A stretch of 64,000 bases of DNA from Clostridia bacterium (GCA_003249225.1 QKJQ01000036.1:1-64000); one strand, 5' to 3'. Counted from the first letter of the stretch, positions 1 to 8,942 are shown. Numbers and translations are program-made. Notes: generated by a model not told the origin, from the sequence alone.

Positions 1-122
1 CAAGATAAGATATCCCATACGTAAGTAGTAAGACCCCTTGAAGACTACGAGGTAGATAGGGCAGAGGTGGAAGTGCGGTAACGCATGCAGCTGACTGTTA
101 CTAATAGGTCGAGGGCTTGACC
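1..122 (+). rRNA. 23S ribosomal RNA, 3' end (partial)
   Basis: The first ~120 bases match the conserved 3' end of Firmicute 23S rRNA: the ACTACGAGGTAGATAGG stretch, the TGGAAGTGCGGTAACGCATG helix and the final CTAATAGGTCGAGGGCTTGACC-type closing strand. The gene enters from outside the window, so only the end is seen. No 5S rRNA follows before the tRNA genes, which is unusual for a 16S-23S-5S operon. The exact 3' end is estimated to within a few bases. Confidence 0.93.
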
Positions 123-239
123 TTGTATGGTTTGTTTCAAAAAAAGGATGAATGCTTTTGTTTAATGTGAAAGTTTTGGTAAAATGATTCGAAAGAATCT
201 TCATATAGGTGTAGAGCCATTTGGTTCTATTCCAAATTT
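123..239 (+). other. rRNA-tRNA spacer
   Basis: This 117-base spacer is AT-rich and does not resemble 5S rRNA. It contains a small GATTC-GAAA-GAATC hairpin near 186-199 that could serve in processing of the co-transcript. No promoter is obvious, so the tRNAs are probably transcribed with the rRNA. Confidence 0.5.
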
Positions 240-311
240 TCCTCGATAGCTCAATGGTAGAGCACACGGCTGTTAACCGTGGGGTTGTTGGTTCGAGCCC
301 AACTCGGGGAG
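240..311 (+). tRNA. tRNA-Asn (GUU)
   Basis: A full cloverleaf can be folded. The acceptor stem TCCTCGA pairs with TCGGGGA (one T-G pair), followed by discriminator G; the D-loop holds AATGGTAG, the anticodon loop is CTGTTAA with anticodon GTT, and the T-arm carries GGTTCGAGCC. CCA is not encoded. It lies about 118 bases after the 23S end and 18 bases before tRNA-Cys. Confidence 0.95.
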
Positions 312-329
312 TTTTCTATAATTAAATAT

Positions 330-400
330 GGCGACATAGCCAAGCGGTAAGGCGTGGGTCTGCAACACCCTGATCACCAGTTCAAATCTGGTTGTCGCCT
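330..400 (+). tRNA. tRNA-Cys (GCA)
   Basis: The acceptor stem GGCGACA pairs with TGTCGCC, followed by discriminator T. The anticodon loop contains TGCA, giving anticodon GCA, and the T-arm has the GTTCAAATC core. CCA is not encoded. It is the last gene of the rRNA-tRNA operon and is followed at once by a strong terminator. Confidence 0.95.
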
Positions 401-411
401 CTCAAAGAATG

Positions 412-451
412 GTCTCTAAACCTTTAAAAATAAGGGTTTAGAGATTTTTTT
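412..451 (+). terminator. Rho-independent terminator of the rRNA/tRNA operon
   Basis: A 13-bp stem (TCTCTAAACCTTT with AAGGGTTTAGAGA, one G-T pair), a 6-base loop and a run of seven T follow tRNA-Cys by about 12 bases. The same 39-base sequence, with two substitutions, recurs at 17474-17512, at the far edge of the accessory block. Confidence 0.92.
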
Positions 452-836
452 GTTGCTTAGATAATCAGGTGCAAGTATTTTTACTGTTATAATGCTAATG
501 CTTTGGGCAAAGTATTTTATTTGATAAGTTTAATATCAAACCAATTTAATTATTTCTTTATAGGAAATGTTATTTATGACATAAACTGAACACATAAATT
601 GAAGCATACGCAATCAAAAGATCATAAGATCAAAAGAAGTGTAACATCAGGTACGTTTCTTTTTTGATTGTGCGTTTGACTCATATGGAAATTTTAGTTT
701 ATTATCAATATTTCCTATGTTATAATTGTTAAAAATGGTAATCAATGCCATCTACACTTATTACAGCGTATGGAATGATAATTATCCATTTAATTAAAAT
801 CATTGGTTATGCTACCATGAGAGTAGGTTTATAGTT
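452..836. other. Intergenic region upstream of the flippase, with an inverted repeat
   Basis: This is very AT-rich and shows no credible coding region. An imperfect inverted repeat joins ACGCAATCAAAAG (around 609-620) to a TTTTTTGATTGTGCGT arm (around 660-675). Transcribed, it would give a long hairpin enclosing about 40 bases. A TATAAT box at 721-726 may be the -10 of the flippase promoter, but the matching -35 (TTTATT, 698-703) is poor. Confidence 0.35.
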
Positions 837-2465
837 ATGTCAAAACAAAACAGTAAAAATAATTTTATAAAGCAAGCGGGTATTCTTGCCGTAGCAGGTT
901 TTCTATGCAGAATTATTGGAATAGTATATAGACGACCATTAACCGAACTACTTGACATAGAAGGTCTTGGTTATTATAGTATTGCCTACAATATTTATGC
1001 AATTATTCTATTAATATCGTCTTATAGTATTCCATCAGCACTTTCGAAAGAAATGTCAAAAAAACTAATTTTAATGGAATACAAAAATGCTCAAAGACTT
1101 TTCCACTGTGCCATTGCATATGTTCTTATTGTAGGTGGTCTTACTAGTTTATTTACTTTTTTTTGTGCCAGTTTGTTAGTAGAAAAAAACTCAGTTATTG
1201 TGCTTCAAGTTTTTGCTCCTACTATTTTTTTATCAGGTCTTTTAGGTGTATTTAGGGGATATTTTCAGGCACATAGAACCATGCTTCAGACTTCCGTATC
1301 TCAGATCTTTGAACAAATTTTTAATGCAGTGGTCAGTATATTGGCTGCATATTTTTTTATAGAAACAGTTAAAGAATCAGACCCCACAACACAAGCAATA
1401 TACGGTGCAATTGGCAGTGCAATTGGTACTGGTGTTGGTGTACTGATTGCTCTATTTTTTATGTTGATCGTATATCTTATGAATAAAGGTTTCATACAAA
1501 AACGGATTCAAGAAGATTTTAAAAATCAGACGGAAGCATATGCTGTAGTGTTTAGGAGAATTTTTTTTACAGTAACCCCAATTATCCTAAGCACATTTAT
1601 TTATAATCTAAGTATATCTTTAAATCAAACGATATTTACAAAAGTACTAATTTATTTAAAAGGCTTTGAAGAAAAGATAGTTTCATCTCAATATGGCATT
1701 TTTTCAGGAGAAGTCGTTGTCATTACTAACATCCCAATAGCGCTTGCATCTGCAATATCAGCGTCCATTCTACCTACTATTTCGGGAACTTATTCTCTTG
1801 GTAATATAAAGGAAACGAATCGTAAAATCGATATGGCTATTCGAACTACAATGTTAATTTCTATACCATCGGCCGTTGGGCTTGCTGTTCTCTCAAGACC
1901 AATCGTTCAAATTCTATTTCCACAAAAAGATACATTAGTACAAGCATCCGAATTACTTCGCCTTCTTAGTATTGCTGTTATCTTTTATTCGCTATCAACA
2001 GTAACCAATGCCGTTCTTCAAGGTATAAATAAAGTGAAACGTCCTGTTATAAATGCTATGATTTCATTGGTAATTCAGACAACCGTACTTGTTGTAATAT
2101 TACTAGTTACCGACTGGAATCTATATGCACTTACTATAGCAGCGATCGTAAATTCATTCCTTATGTGTGTTCTTAATGGATTTTCAGTACGGAAATATAT
2201 AGGATACAGATTAAATATAAGGAATATTATTCTTGTCCCACTTACTGCTTCCACTATCATGGGGGTGATAGCAAGATTATCCTATATATTTTGCTTTGTT
2301 TTATGCAACAGTAATACGATTTCGATTTTTTTTGCCATAATTGTTGCAATTCCTCTTTACGGTATAATTGTCATAAAGTTTGGTGGTGTAAGTGAAAGTG
2401 AAATTATTGTTTTACCGAAGGGAAAAATAATAGTTAGATTAGCAAAAAGGCTAAAATTATTATAG
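837..2465 (+). CDS. MurJ/SpoVB-type polysaccharide/lipid flippase
   Basis: This 542-aa integral membrane protein has about 14 hydrophobic segments and belongs to the MOP superfamily (MATE/MurJ/SpoVB/Wzx). The N-terminus, with a GFLCRIIGIVYRRPLTELL motif in the first helix and loop, is typical of the YtgP/SpoVB branch. That branch is known or presumed to flip undecaprenyl-linked wall precursors across the cytoplasmic membrane. Its length equals the family norm. The upstream ribosome site is weak (GAGAGTAGG). The gene is markedly more AT-rich than genes beyond 17.7 kb and stands alone: the next credible gene is nearly 300 bases away. It lies inside the terminator-flanked block, so it may be accessory cargo or an old neighbour. 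Substrate cannot be told from sequence. Confidence 0.85.
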   Translation: MSKQNSKNNFIKQAGILAVAGFLCRIIGIVYRRPLTELLDIEGLGYYSIAYNIYAIILLISSYSIPSALSKEMSKKLILMEYKNAQRLFHCAIAYVLIVGGLTSLFTFFCASLLVEKNSVIVLQVFAPTIFLSGLLGVFRGYFQAHRTMLQTSVSQIFEQIFNAVVSILAAYFFIETVKESDPTTQAIYGAIGSAIGTGVGVLIALFFMLIVYLMNKGFIQKRIQEDFKNQTEAYAVVFRRIFFTVTPIILSTFIYNLSISLNQTIFTKVLIYLKGFEEKIVSSQYGIFSGEVVVITNIPIALASAISASILPTISGTYSLGNIKETNRKIDMAIRTTMLISIPSAVGLAVLSRPIVQILFPQKDTLVQASELLRLLSIAVIFYSLSTVTNAVLQGINKVKRPVINAMISLVIQTTVLVVILLVTDWNLYALTIAAIVNSFLMCVLNGFSVRKYIGYRLNIRNIILVPLTASTIMGVIARLSYIFCFVLCNSNTISIFFAIIVAIPLYGIIVIKFGGVSESEIIVLPKGKIIVRLAKRLKLL

Positions 2466-2751
2466 AAACAAGTTAAGATAGTGTTATTTTGTAGAATTGC
2501 ATTTTGGTGTAAACCAGGGCAACCAGCAATAGAGATTGAAAAGTTAGCTTTCGGATTTACTTGAGCAGTTACTTTCTGGAGTCTTTTGCAATCAGAAATC
2601 TCGATTTTCAAAGTAATCCCGCAAAAAAATGATATTTTTGGCTATTTTGTCATATTATCTGAAACTATTAAAATTAACTATTGTAAAAATGCGAAAAAAA
2701 GTCTATCATCTATAGTAAATTGACTAATTTATTTACATCATGGGGAGCATA
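2466..2751. other. Intergenic region after the flippase
   Basis: No credible coding region on either strand; reading frames here are broken by stops. The 2500-2620 part translates in pieces resembling degraded coding sequence (FGFT, stop, AVTFWSLLQS). A possible promoter, TTGTAA (2682) with TATCAT (about 2704-2709) at a spacing near 16, precedes the small reading frame at 2752. Confidence 0.3.
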
Positions 2752-2853
2752 ATGAATAGATTTATAATAGTAGGAAAAAGAATAGTATTGTTTGATTGCA
2801 TGCAAATTCAATCAATGAAATGCTGTTGTATAAATGCCATACCCCCCCCATGA
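2752..2853 (+). CDS. Putative 33-aa small protein ending inside a hairpin
   Basis: An ATG at 2752 follows a good ribosome site (GGGGAG at 2742-2747, 4-base spacing) and opens a 33-codon frame. It encodes a short basic, hydrophobic N-terminal part (MNRFIIVGKRIVLF), then Cys-Cys-Cys and a final Pro-Pro-Pro. The last codons and the TGA lie inside the 5' arm of the strong hairpin at 2845-2882. This looks like a compact promoter-ORF-terminator unit: a small peptide, an RNA regulator or a leader peptide. No family is recognised. It could also be a chance frame. Confidence 0.35.
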   Translation: MNRFIIVGKRIVLFDCMQIQSMKCCCINAIPPP

Positions 2854-2886
2854 CTTTTGCTATCAGTGTTAAGTCATGGGGGTTTT
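2845..2886 (+). terminator. Strong hairpin followed by TTTT
   Basis: The arms CCCCCATGACTT and AAGTCATGGGGG pair perfectly over 12 bp around a 14-base loop and are followed by TTTTATG. It fits a Rho-independent terminator for whatever is transcribed through 2752-2853. The overlap with the end of the small reading frame would let ribosomes interfere with its folding. Confidence 0.65.
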
Positions 2887-3267
2887 ATGTATTGATGATA
2901 AACTCCATTGCAACACTTTGTAATGTGATTAAGAATAACATAACAGTAATGCTATTAGGTCTCGTTATTTATACCACTATAAGTAAGAGTGACTTTGAAA
3001 TCCGTAAATATAAAAAAATGAAAAATAGTGGTTATTGAATGTTTATGATTGTGAGTGCACAAAATGTACAAAATCTGCAGGTATCATGAGAGCAAAATAC
3101 CTTCTTCCATTCGATTATCAATAATACAAAAATGTAGTTTCAAGGATCAATAATGCAAAAGAAGGATAATTCAATTTAAATCTAGTATATAGTTGAGTTA
3201 CAGCAAGTTTTATCGTTAGAGATAGTATACGATGTTTAAATGTCAGCGGTAGATGAAGGAGGATAAA
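2887..3267. other. Intergenic region upstream of the GTPase genes
   Basis: AT-rich with no gene I can support; a frame running through it has no ribosome site and crosses the hairpin. The promoter of the GTPase operon is expected here. A TATAC-like box occurs near 3224-3230, but no good -35 accompanies it. Two similar ATCAATAATNCAAAA stretches occur near 3116-3131 and 3146-3162, an imperfect direct repeat. Confidence 0.3.
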
Positions 3268-5169
3268 ATGAGTGACATTTATCAATGTATCAAGTTCGTG
3301 GATAAGCTTCTTGAAGAAGTATCTATGGAGGCTGATATAAGGATAGGATTAAATGAAAAAAGAGACAAAATTAACCAGCGTTTGCACGATCCAAAACTGA
3401 ATCTGGCGGTCATCGGCGAAGTCAGCGCTGGAAAAAGTACATTCATTAATACACTGACAAATATGAATCTGCTTAAAGAAGCCTTCATTGCAACAACTAC
3501 ATTGCCAACGATTTTGACCAGCAGTAATGGAAATGAACTAAAGGTTTATGCTTGTCATGACAAGAAAAACTTTGATTTAATGCAGGAAAAAGATATTCTG
3601 AAATTTGAAAAAGAATATAAAAAGCAATTACCAGACAGACTGGAAGACAAAATCAGTTATATAACATCAACCGAGAAATTTACAGAGGTAATAGATTCCA
3701 TTATAATTGAGCTTCCACAAGGTCATATGGAAGAAAAAATTTGTATTATTGATACACCAGGTGTTAATCCAGGGGGAAACGATCATACCCAACATGCAAA
3801 TAGAACAATTGGTATCTTACGTGATAAGGCAGACGCAGTTGTCATTTTATTTTCTGCACTTCAAGCCTATACAAACACTTTTGAAAAATTTTTGATTGAA
3901 AACACAAAAAATGTGTTTGTAAATAAGGCGGTGTTCATACTAACCTATATGGACGAACTTGATAAGGAACAGCAGGAAGAAGTTTATGATTATGTAAAAA
4001 GAAATTTGGAAGAACGATTGGAAATTAGTAATGTTATATTAATTCCATGTTCTGCAAAGAGAGCTCGTGATAATGCTTTCTGGAAAAATGAATTCTCAAA
4101 GATGAAGGAAACGTTGAAAGATTATCTCTTTAAAAGAAGAGAAGAAATAATAGAACATCAATTAGTGCTGCTTTTAGAACAGCTTCTGAGCAGCATACAT
4201 TGCGAGATAGAAAAGAATAACACAGCTCTAACGAAACAAATGGGAAGTTTAAAACTATATACTGTAGAAAATCTGGAGAATGATCTCAACGACTGTATGG
4301 CAGAATCAAAGCAGGCTTTTGAAAAGTCAAAAGAGCTACTTCAAGCAAAATTGTTAAATACATATGAAGAGTGTCATTCAGAGAAAAAAACAAAAATTAG
4401 AAGCAGTATATACGAATGTAATGAAGTATACGGTGATAGATATGGAAGTATCCCATACTGTTGCAAGACCATTATTCCAAGAATTGATCGAGAGACCAAC
4501 AAGATACTTATTGATAAAATTCAAGTTGTAATGGATGAGGTCGCAACGTCATTTGAAGATACATATCGTAATATAAATAATATAATTCTTGCTTATCAGG
4601 CCGGATTAGATCCAGTAGAAATGGGACAGTTCGTTAAAGTGCAGGACAGAAGTGAAGCGTTTCCTTTAGCAATAGATAACAATAATGCTATAACGAGAGG
4701 ATCTATGGGAGATATTCAGGATATAGCTGAAATTTTTATTGGAATCGCGGGAGGGGCGGTTGTTCTGCCTCTAGCTTTTCTGGACGGGTTATTTGATACC
4801 AATATGGCAGATAATGTTACCTCTGTTTTTTATAAAGCAGGCAATTGGCTTGCTAAAAATGTATCAGGCTTAGATAACGCAAAAATAAATACATACAGTA
4901 AAATCAGCAGAAAACTTGATGATGCATATCAAGAAAATAAAATGAATTTTGAACAGGAGATAACGAGACGGCTGGATGACAGATATGATGAACTATATAC
5001 TGCTATCCTAGCGGAATTTATCAACCTTAAAGAACAGTATACAGAGTTTTATAAGAAAAAGGTTATTGAATACAATCATGTTAGAACCCGAATATCAAAT
5101 GCCATGAATTTAAACAATATAAGAAATAAAAAAATACAGATGCACATAAAAAAATTACACAAGGAGTGA
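3268..5169 (+). CDS. Dynamin-like GTPase 1
   Basis: This 633-aa protein has a large N-terminal GTPase domain: P-loop GEVSAGKS at about 50-57, a TTT switch I at about 76-78, DTPG at about 162-165 and TYMD as the G4 motif at about 226-229. This is the pattern of bacterial dynamin-like proteins, which bind membranes and drive GTP-dependent remodelling or fusion. A long helical region follows, with a hydrophobic Gly/Ala/Leu stretch near 488-506 that could be a membrane paddle, and a helical C-terminus. I start at 3268 because an upstream in-frame ATG (3253) lies within the AAGGAGG site itself. It is the first of three tandem GTPase genes; the next starts 4 bases after the stop. Related pairs elsewhere act as hetero-oligomers; that is an inference here. 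Confidence 0.88.
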   Translation: MSDIYQCIKFVDKLLEEVSMEADIRIGLNEKRDKINQRLHDPKLNLAVIGEVSAGKSTFINTLTNMNLLKEAFIATTTLPTILTSSNGNELKVYACHDKKNFDLMQEKDILKFEKEYKKQLPDRLEDKISYITSTEKFTEVIDSIIIELPQGHMEEKICIIDTPGVNPGGNDHTQHANRTIGILRDKADAVVILFSALQAYTNTFEKFLIENTKNVFVNKAVFILTYMDELDKEQQEEVYDYVKRNLEERLEISNVILIPCSAKRARDNAFWKNEFSKMKETLKDYLFKRREEIIEHQLVLLLEQLLSSIHCEIEKNNTALTKQMGSLKLYTVENLENDLNDCMAESKQAFEKSKELLQAKLLNTYEECHSEKKTKIRSSIYECNEVYGDRYGSIPYCCKTIIPRIDRETNKILIDKIQVVMDEVATSFEDTYRNINNIILAYQAGLDPVEMGQFVKVQDRSEAFPLAIDNNNAITRGSMGDIQDIAEIFIGIAGGAVVLPLAFLDGLFDTNMADNVTSVFYKAGNWLAKNVSGLDNAKINTYSKISRKLDDAYQENKMNFEQEITRRLDDRYDELYTAILAEFINLKEQYTEFYKKKVIEYNHVRTRISNAMNLNNIRNKKIQMHIKKLHKE

Positions 5170-5173
5170 AAAC

Positions 5174-6718
5174 ATGGATAATAATATAGTGATGGAACAG
5201 ATCAAGACATTGGCAGAAAAAGCAGGATTTACGAAAGAGTATAAAGAATTTGAAGATAGAATTGAAAAATTTAATCTTGTGAAGCAGAGAAAATTTGCAA
5301 TTCTGGGTGGCAAAAATTCGGGTAAAAGTACAATGTTAAATCTAATTGCCAACAGAGAAGTGGCACCAGTCAGTGTTGTTGCAGGAAAACATGAAGCAAT
5401 ATCAGTGAATGACATAATTGACAATTTAACTATTGTTGAGATTGACTGCAGTAAATATATTGAGGATCAGATATATTCTACAGATAATGAGTTATGGGGT
5501 ATTGATAGCGCGTTTTACCTGGTTTCTGCGATATCTCCACTGACTTCTTATGATATTGCAGCAATTAAAACGATACTGGCACAAGGTATTGAATGCTGTA
5601 TTATCTTAACAAAAACAGACATGATTGATGCAGATCAATTTGAAGAAGTTAAGGAGTATGTCAATCGTATCTGCGCAGAAACTTTTGGACAGTTGGAAGT
5701 TCTATCTTTCCAAAATCTGTATTCGCAGGAGACAAAAACAGAATTAATTAACATTATTGAGAAGACAGAGAGTATGAAAGATGTACAGTCATACTTGATG
5801 GGAACCCGGTTTATCATGCTCCTAAAACAATTAATTGGGAAAAAACAGCTAGAGAGCAAAAACATATTGGACAATATACTAAAAAAAGATGAACTTAAGA
5901 ATGATATTTTAGTACATGATACTTTAAAATGGGATCGCATTGAAATTGGGTTCAGAGAGAGAGAAGAAGAATTGCTAAAGGTTATAAAAAAACGTTTTGC
6001 AAGTGGGCAGGAAGAGTTCACCAGCAAACTCATTGACTCTGAGAAACGGGCACAATCACTGAAGCATTGGTGGATGAATGAGTTCGATAAGAAAATCAGT
6101 GAACTAAGCAAAGAGTTTGAAGAAGAAGTTGGAAGAATCGTTGAGAACTCAACAAGAGCAGACCAAAGCTGGTTAAAGGATGAAGTTTATAAGGAGTTTT
6201 CTGTAGAACTGAAATTGGATAATGAAAGAAGCTCATGGAGATTTGATGAAACTGAAAAATCAGACATAAACAAAATAACAGCGAAAGTAAAAACGAAATT
6301 CCCTATTGCTGCAGCGTGTGTTGCTGTTTCTGCGGCTGCACTCGTAGGAACAATTGTATTCCCGCCCTTGACAACACCTATTATTTCAAAATTATTTTCC
6401 TGGCCGGTGGCAGGACTTGCCTGCGCGGGTTCAACTGTTTTTTTAGTTAACTCCTTGGAAAATGATAAAAAGGAGCAGCAGAAGGTAGTACAGGAGGAAA
6501 TAATAAAAATCGTAACTTCCTTCTTTGAAGCAAACCGAGCTCAATTGAATAAGCAATTGCATAATGTAAATGAGAGAATGCTAATTACGCTTAGAGATGC
6601 ACAGTATTCATCTATGCCAAAAAGTAATGACAATGAACTCGAAGAGGCAAGAGAGCAGATCAATAAACTTAATAAGATAGAGGCTGAATGTGACATAATA
6701 ATTAACAGCTTCATGTAA
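5174..6718 (+). CDS. Dynamin-like GTPase 2, divergent
   Basis: This 514-aa protein has a P-loop (GGKNSGKST, about 45-53) and a TKTD G4 motif (146-149). The switch I threonine cluster and the DxPG G3 motif are not recognisable: where G3 is expected it reads IVEIDCSKY. The GTPase core is about 75-100 residues shorter than in its neighbours. A charged helical region follows, then two adjacent hydrophobic segments at about 376-429 that look like a membrane hairpin, then a helical tail. The ribosome site AAGGAG overlaps the stop of the upstream gene, so translation is probably coupled. The protein may bind nucleotide but hydrolyse it poorly and act as a partner subunit of the flanking GTPases; this is inferred. 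Confidence 0.78.
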   Translation: MDNNIVMEQIKTLAEKAGFTKEYKEFEDRIEKFNLVKQRKFAILGGKNSGKSTMLNLIANREVAPVSVVAGKHEAISVNDIIDNLTIVEIDCSKYIEDQIYSTDNELWGIDSAFYLVSAISPLTSYDIAAIKTILAQGIECCIILTKTDMIDADQFEEVKEYVNRICAETFGQLEVLSFQNLYSQETKTELINIIEKTESMKDVQSYLMGTRFIMLLKQLIGKKQLESKNILDNILKKDELKNDILVHDTLKWDRIEIGFREREEELLKVIKKRFASGQEEFTSKLIDSEKRAQSLKHWWMNEFDKKISELSKEFEEEVGRIVENSTRADQSWLKDEVYKEFSVELKLDNERSSWRFDETEKSDINKITAKVKTKFPIAAACVAVSAAALVGTIVFPPLTTPIISKLFSWPVAGLACAGSTVFLVNSLENDKKEQQKVVQEEIIKIVTSFFEANRAQLNKQLHNVNERMLITLRDAQYSSMPKSNDNELEEAREQINKLNKIEAECDIIINSFM

Positions 6719-6741
6719 ACTAATGTTAAAGGAGAATAAAA

Positions 6742-8796
6742 ATGAAAATCGCGCAGCATAGGGAAAAACTAAAAAGCATTCAGGAACAGGTATTACATCA
6801 GGAAGAAATCATTAAGAGTGTAAGCAATGTTATAAGTTTTAACAAAGATGTCAGTAAAATAATTTCTGAGTGTAAAAAAAGAGCAGTGAATGACTCCTTT
6901 AAAATTTTAATCATGGGTAAATTCAGCGCTGGAAAATCGACAATGATCAATGCTTTATTAGGCGAACCGATTTTACCAAGTTCTCCTGTTCCAACGACTG
7001 CGATTATAACTGTTATCCGTTACTCAGAAGAAAAAAAAGCGGTTGTTCACCCAATACCAGGGAAATGGAAGGGCGTTGAGGGTAAATATAAAGGCGGAGA
7101 CAGTCAGTTTGAAGTTCCTGCAAGTGAATTAAGGGATTTTTTGAAAATTGATCATAGAAATAAAAATGTTTTTGGAGAGGGAGTTGTTTATAAAGAAGGA
7201 GATGTTATATACTCCCCTTTTGATAAGATGGAGATATACTGGCCGCTTGAGATACTCAAAGACGGAGTTGAAATAATTGATTCACCTGGCTTAGATGATC
7301 CTACGGCACATGACAAAATAACGAAGGATTATATTAGTAACGCAGACGCAATCATCTATTGTATGAGTAGTATTGCTGCATATACAGAAAAAGATGCAGA
7401 AGAAATAAAAAAGATTCGCTTACAAGGCTATAAATGCCCAATGTACGGTATCACATACTATGATTTTATAAGGAGCAACGGACAGGAAGCAGAGGAAGAA
7501 TTAAAGGAATATATTGATTTGAATCTATCCGCTCTTTCGGAGCTTTCTACGGATAAATACAAAAAGCTCTTAGGGACAGATGGTATCTTTTATTTGTCAT
7601 CACTGGAAGCATTGCATGCAAAAAATCCTTATGACAGAGAGAAACATGTCGATTCCGGCTACGCAGAATTCGAACAGTACCTTGAAAACTTTCTGATTAA
7701 ATGCGCTGGAGGAGAAAAAGTCGACATTTTAGTTTCAATGTTCAAGAACAATATTGGCGATTGCATGAAATCCATCAATCACTACTTGTCAACTGCAGAT
7801 GCACCACTAGAAGAGTTCGAAGCTAAATACAGGGCAGCTACAGGTACTATAAAGAATGCGGAGATTCAAGCAGACCTGTTTGTCAGAGAATTGAATCTCG
7901 AGATAAATGCCATACCAGACAAAATCCATCCATTGGCTGAACTTTTTGTGAAAGACTTGGTTGCTGAATTTCCGGTATGGAGAGACAGTTTTGAAACTTC
8001 AGTAAAAACGGAAGTCCTCCATCTTAAAAGAACAGCAACTGCCATTTCCGAAGAGTTCAATGCTTACCTGCAGTCCAAAATTGACAGTTACACCAGAGAA
8101 TGGATCGATACAAAACTCATAACAGCACTGAATACTGAAATGATTGGTATAAGCCAAAAAATGAATAAAAGAGGAAATGACCTTGATGAAGCAATTAGAA
8201 ATGTAAAGATTGCCATGGATTTCCATAAAGATGCAACCGATGCAGGGATCGGTGGAAATACTTCAAAAATAGCATCTTTTGTATATGGATTATTCACCGG
8301 AGACTGGATTACAGCAGGGCTTGGAATGGCACTTGGCGGAGGAGCAATGCTTCGCGGAATGGGTTATCAGTTCATAGCAGGATTGGCACTTGGAGTGATT
8401 GCACTGTTTACTCCTGTTGGACTGCCTGCTATGCTGCTTGCCACAATAGCAGCGGCAATAGCAGCGGGAGTCAGAAATGTAGGCCTTATGCAAAAAAACA
8501 TCTGCAACAAAATAGTTTCGTCGTATACAGAAAACTATAGTGACGCCTCTAATGTTAAAATCTCCATAGACAAGATCATGGGCATTGTTGAGAATCTGCT
8601 TGAATCATTGAAAGAAGAAGGCAAAAAGGCAGCGTTTGCAGACATTGAACAGATCAAAGCAGAGGCGGAACGTATCATTGAAAATAAGCAAAAGAGAACA
8701 GAAGACATTTATAAGGATAAAGAAGCCGCAGGGAAAGCACTCCAAAAGCTTGACCAAATAAAATCCGAATTGGATTTGATCGCAGCCTCAAAATAA
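6742..8796 (+). CDS. Dynamin-like GTPase 3
   Basis: This 684-aa protein has the full GTPase motif set: P-loop GKFSAGKST at 59-67, PTTA switch I near 86-89, DSPG at 180-183 and TYYD at 238-241. The middle and C-terminal parts are helical. A Gly/Ala-rich hydrophobic region near 515-580 resembles the membrane-inserting paddle of bacterial dynamin-like proteins such as cyanobacterial BDLP. The last ~90 residues are charged and predicted coiled coil. It starts 23 bases after the previous stop, with AAAGGAG 7 bases before the ATG, and closes the GTPase sub-operon; a strong hairpin follows. A role in membrane remodelling is family knowledge; the biological process is unknown. Confidence 0.88.
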   Translation: MKIAQHREKLKSIQEQVLHQEEIIKSVSNVISFNKDVSKIISECKKRAVNDSFKILIMGKFSAGKSTMINALLGEPILPSSPVPTTAIITVIRYSEEKKAVVHPIPGKWKGVEGKYKGGDSQFEVPASELRDFLKIDHRNKNVFGEGVVYKEGDVIYSPFDKMEIYWPLEILKDGVEIIDSPGLDDPTAHDKITKDYISNADAIIYCMSSIAAYTEKDAEEIKKIRLQGYKCPMYGITYYDFIRSNGQEAEEELKEYIDLNLSALSELSTDKYKKLLGTDGIFYLSSLEALHAKNPYDREKHVDSGYAEFEQYLENFLIKCAGGEKVDILVSMFKNNIGDCMKSINHYLSTADAPLEEFEAKYRAATGTIKNAEIQADLFVRELNLEINAIPDKIHPLAELFVKDLVAEFPVWRDSFETSVKTEVLHLKRTATAISEEFNAYLQSKIDSYTREWIDTKLITALNTEMIGISQKMNKRGNDLDEAIRNVKIAMDFHKDATDAGIGGNTSKIASFVYGLFTGDWITAGLGMALGGGAMLRGMGYQFIAGLALGVIALFTPVGLPAMLLATIAAAIAAGVRNVGLMQKNICNKIVSSYTENYSDASNVKISIDKIMGIVENLLESLKEEGKKAAFADIEQIKAEAERIIENKQKRTEDIYKDKEAAGKALQKLDQIKSELDLIAASK

Positions 8797-8814
8797 ATGT
8801 ACCAATAGTCTGTA

Positions 8815-8858
8815 CAGGAAAAGATAATCTTAGCTGGTGCTGGGATTATCTTTTCCTG
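8815..8858 (+). terminator. Perfect 15-bp hairpin after the GTPase genes
   Basis: The arms CAGGAAAAGATAATC and GATTATCTTTTCCTG pair without mismatch around a 14-base loop. No T-run follows, only TTTT within the 3' arm. It may be a weak or bidirectional terminator, an mRNA-end stabiliser or a processing site that sets different levels of the GTPase and downstream genes. Confidence 0.55.
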
Positions 8859-8942
8859 ATGGGAGAGGAAAGTATAATCTTATAAGCAGTCTGAGAATAA
8901 TAAGATCATATGCGAAAACAATAGATAAATAATGGGGGAATT

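Noticed and set aside
2357..2611. 84-codon frame on the minus strand
   Set aside because: It overlaps the end of the flippase gene antisense, has no ribosome site and its second half is simply the reverse of the flippase.
2796..3038. 80-codon open frame on the plus strand
   Set aside because: It crosses the strong 2845-2882 hairpin, lacks a ribosome site and starts inside the better-supported small frame at 2752.
5635..6111. 158-codon frame on the minus strand inside GTPase 2
   Set aside because: Composition is a mirror of the charged helical GTPase (Ser/Phe/Leu-rich) and no ribosome site precedes it.
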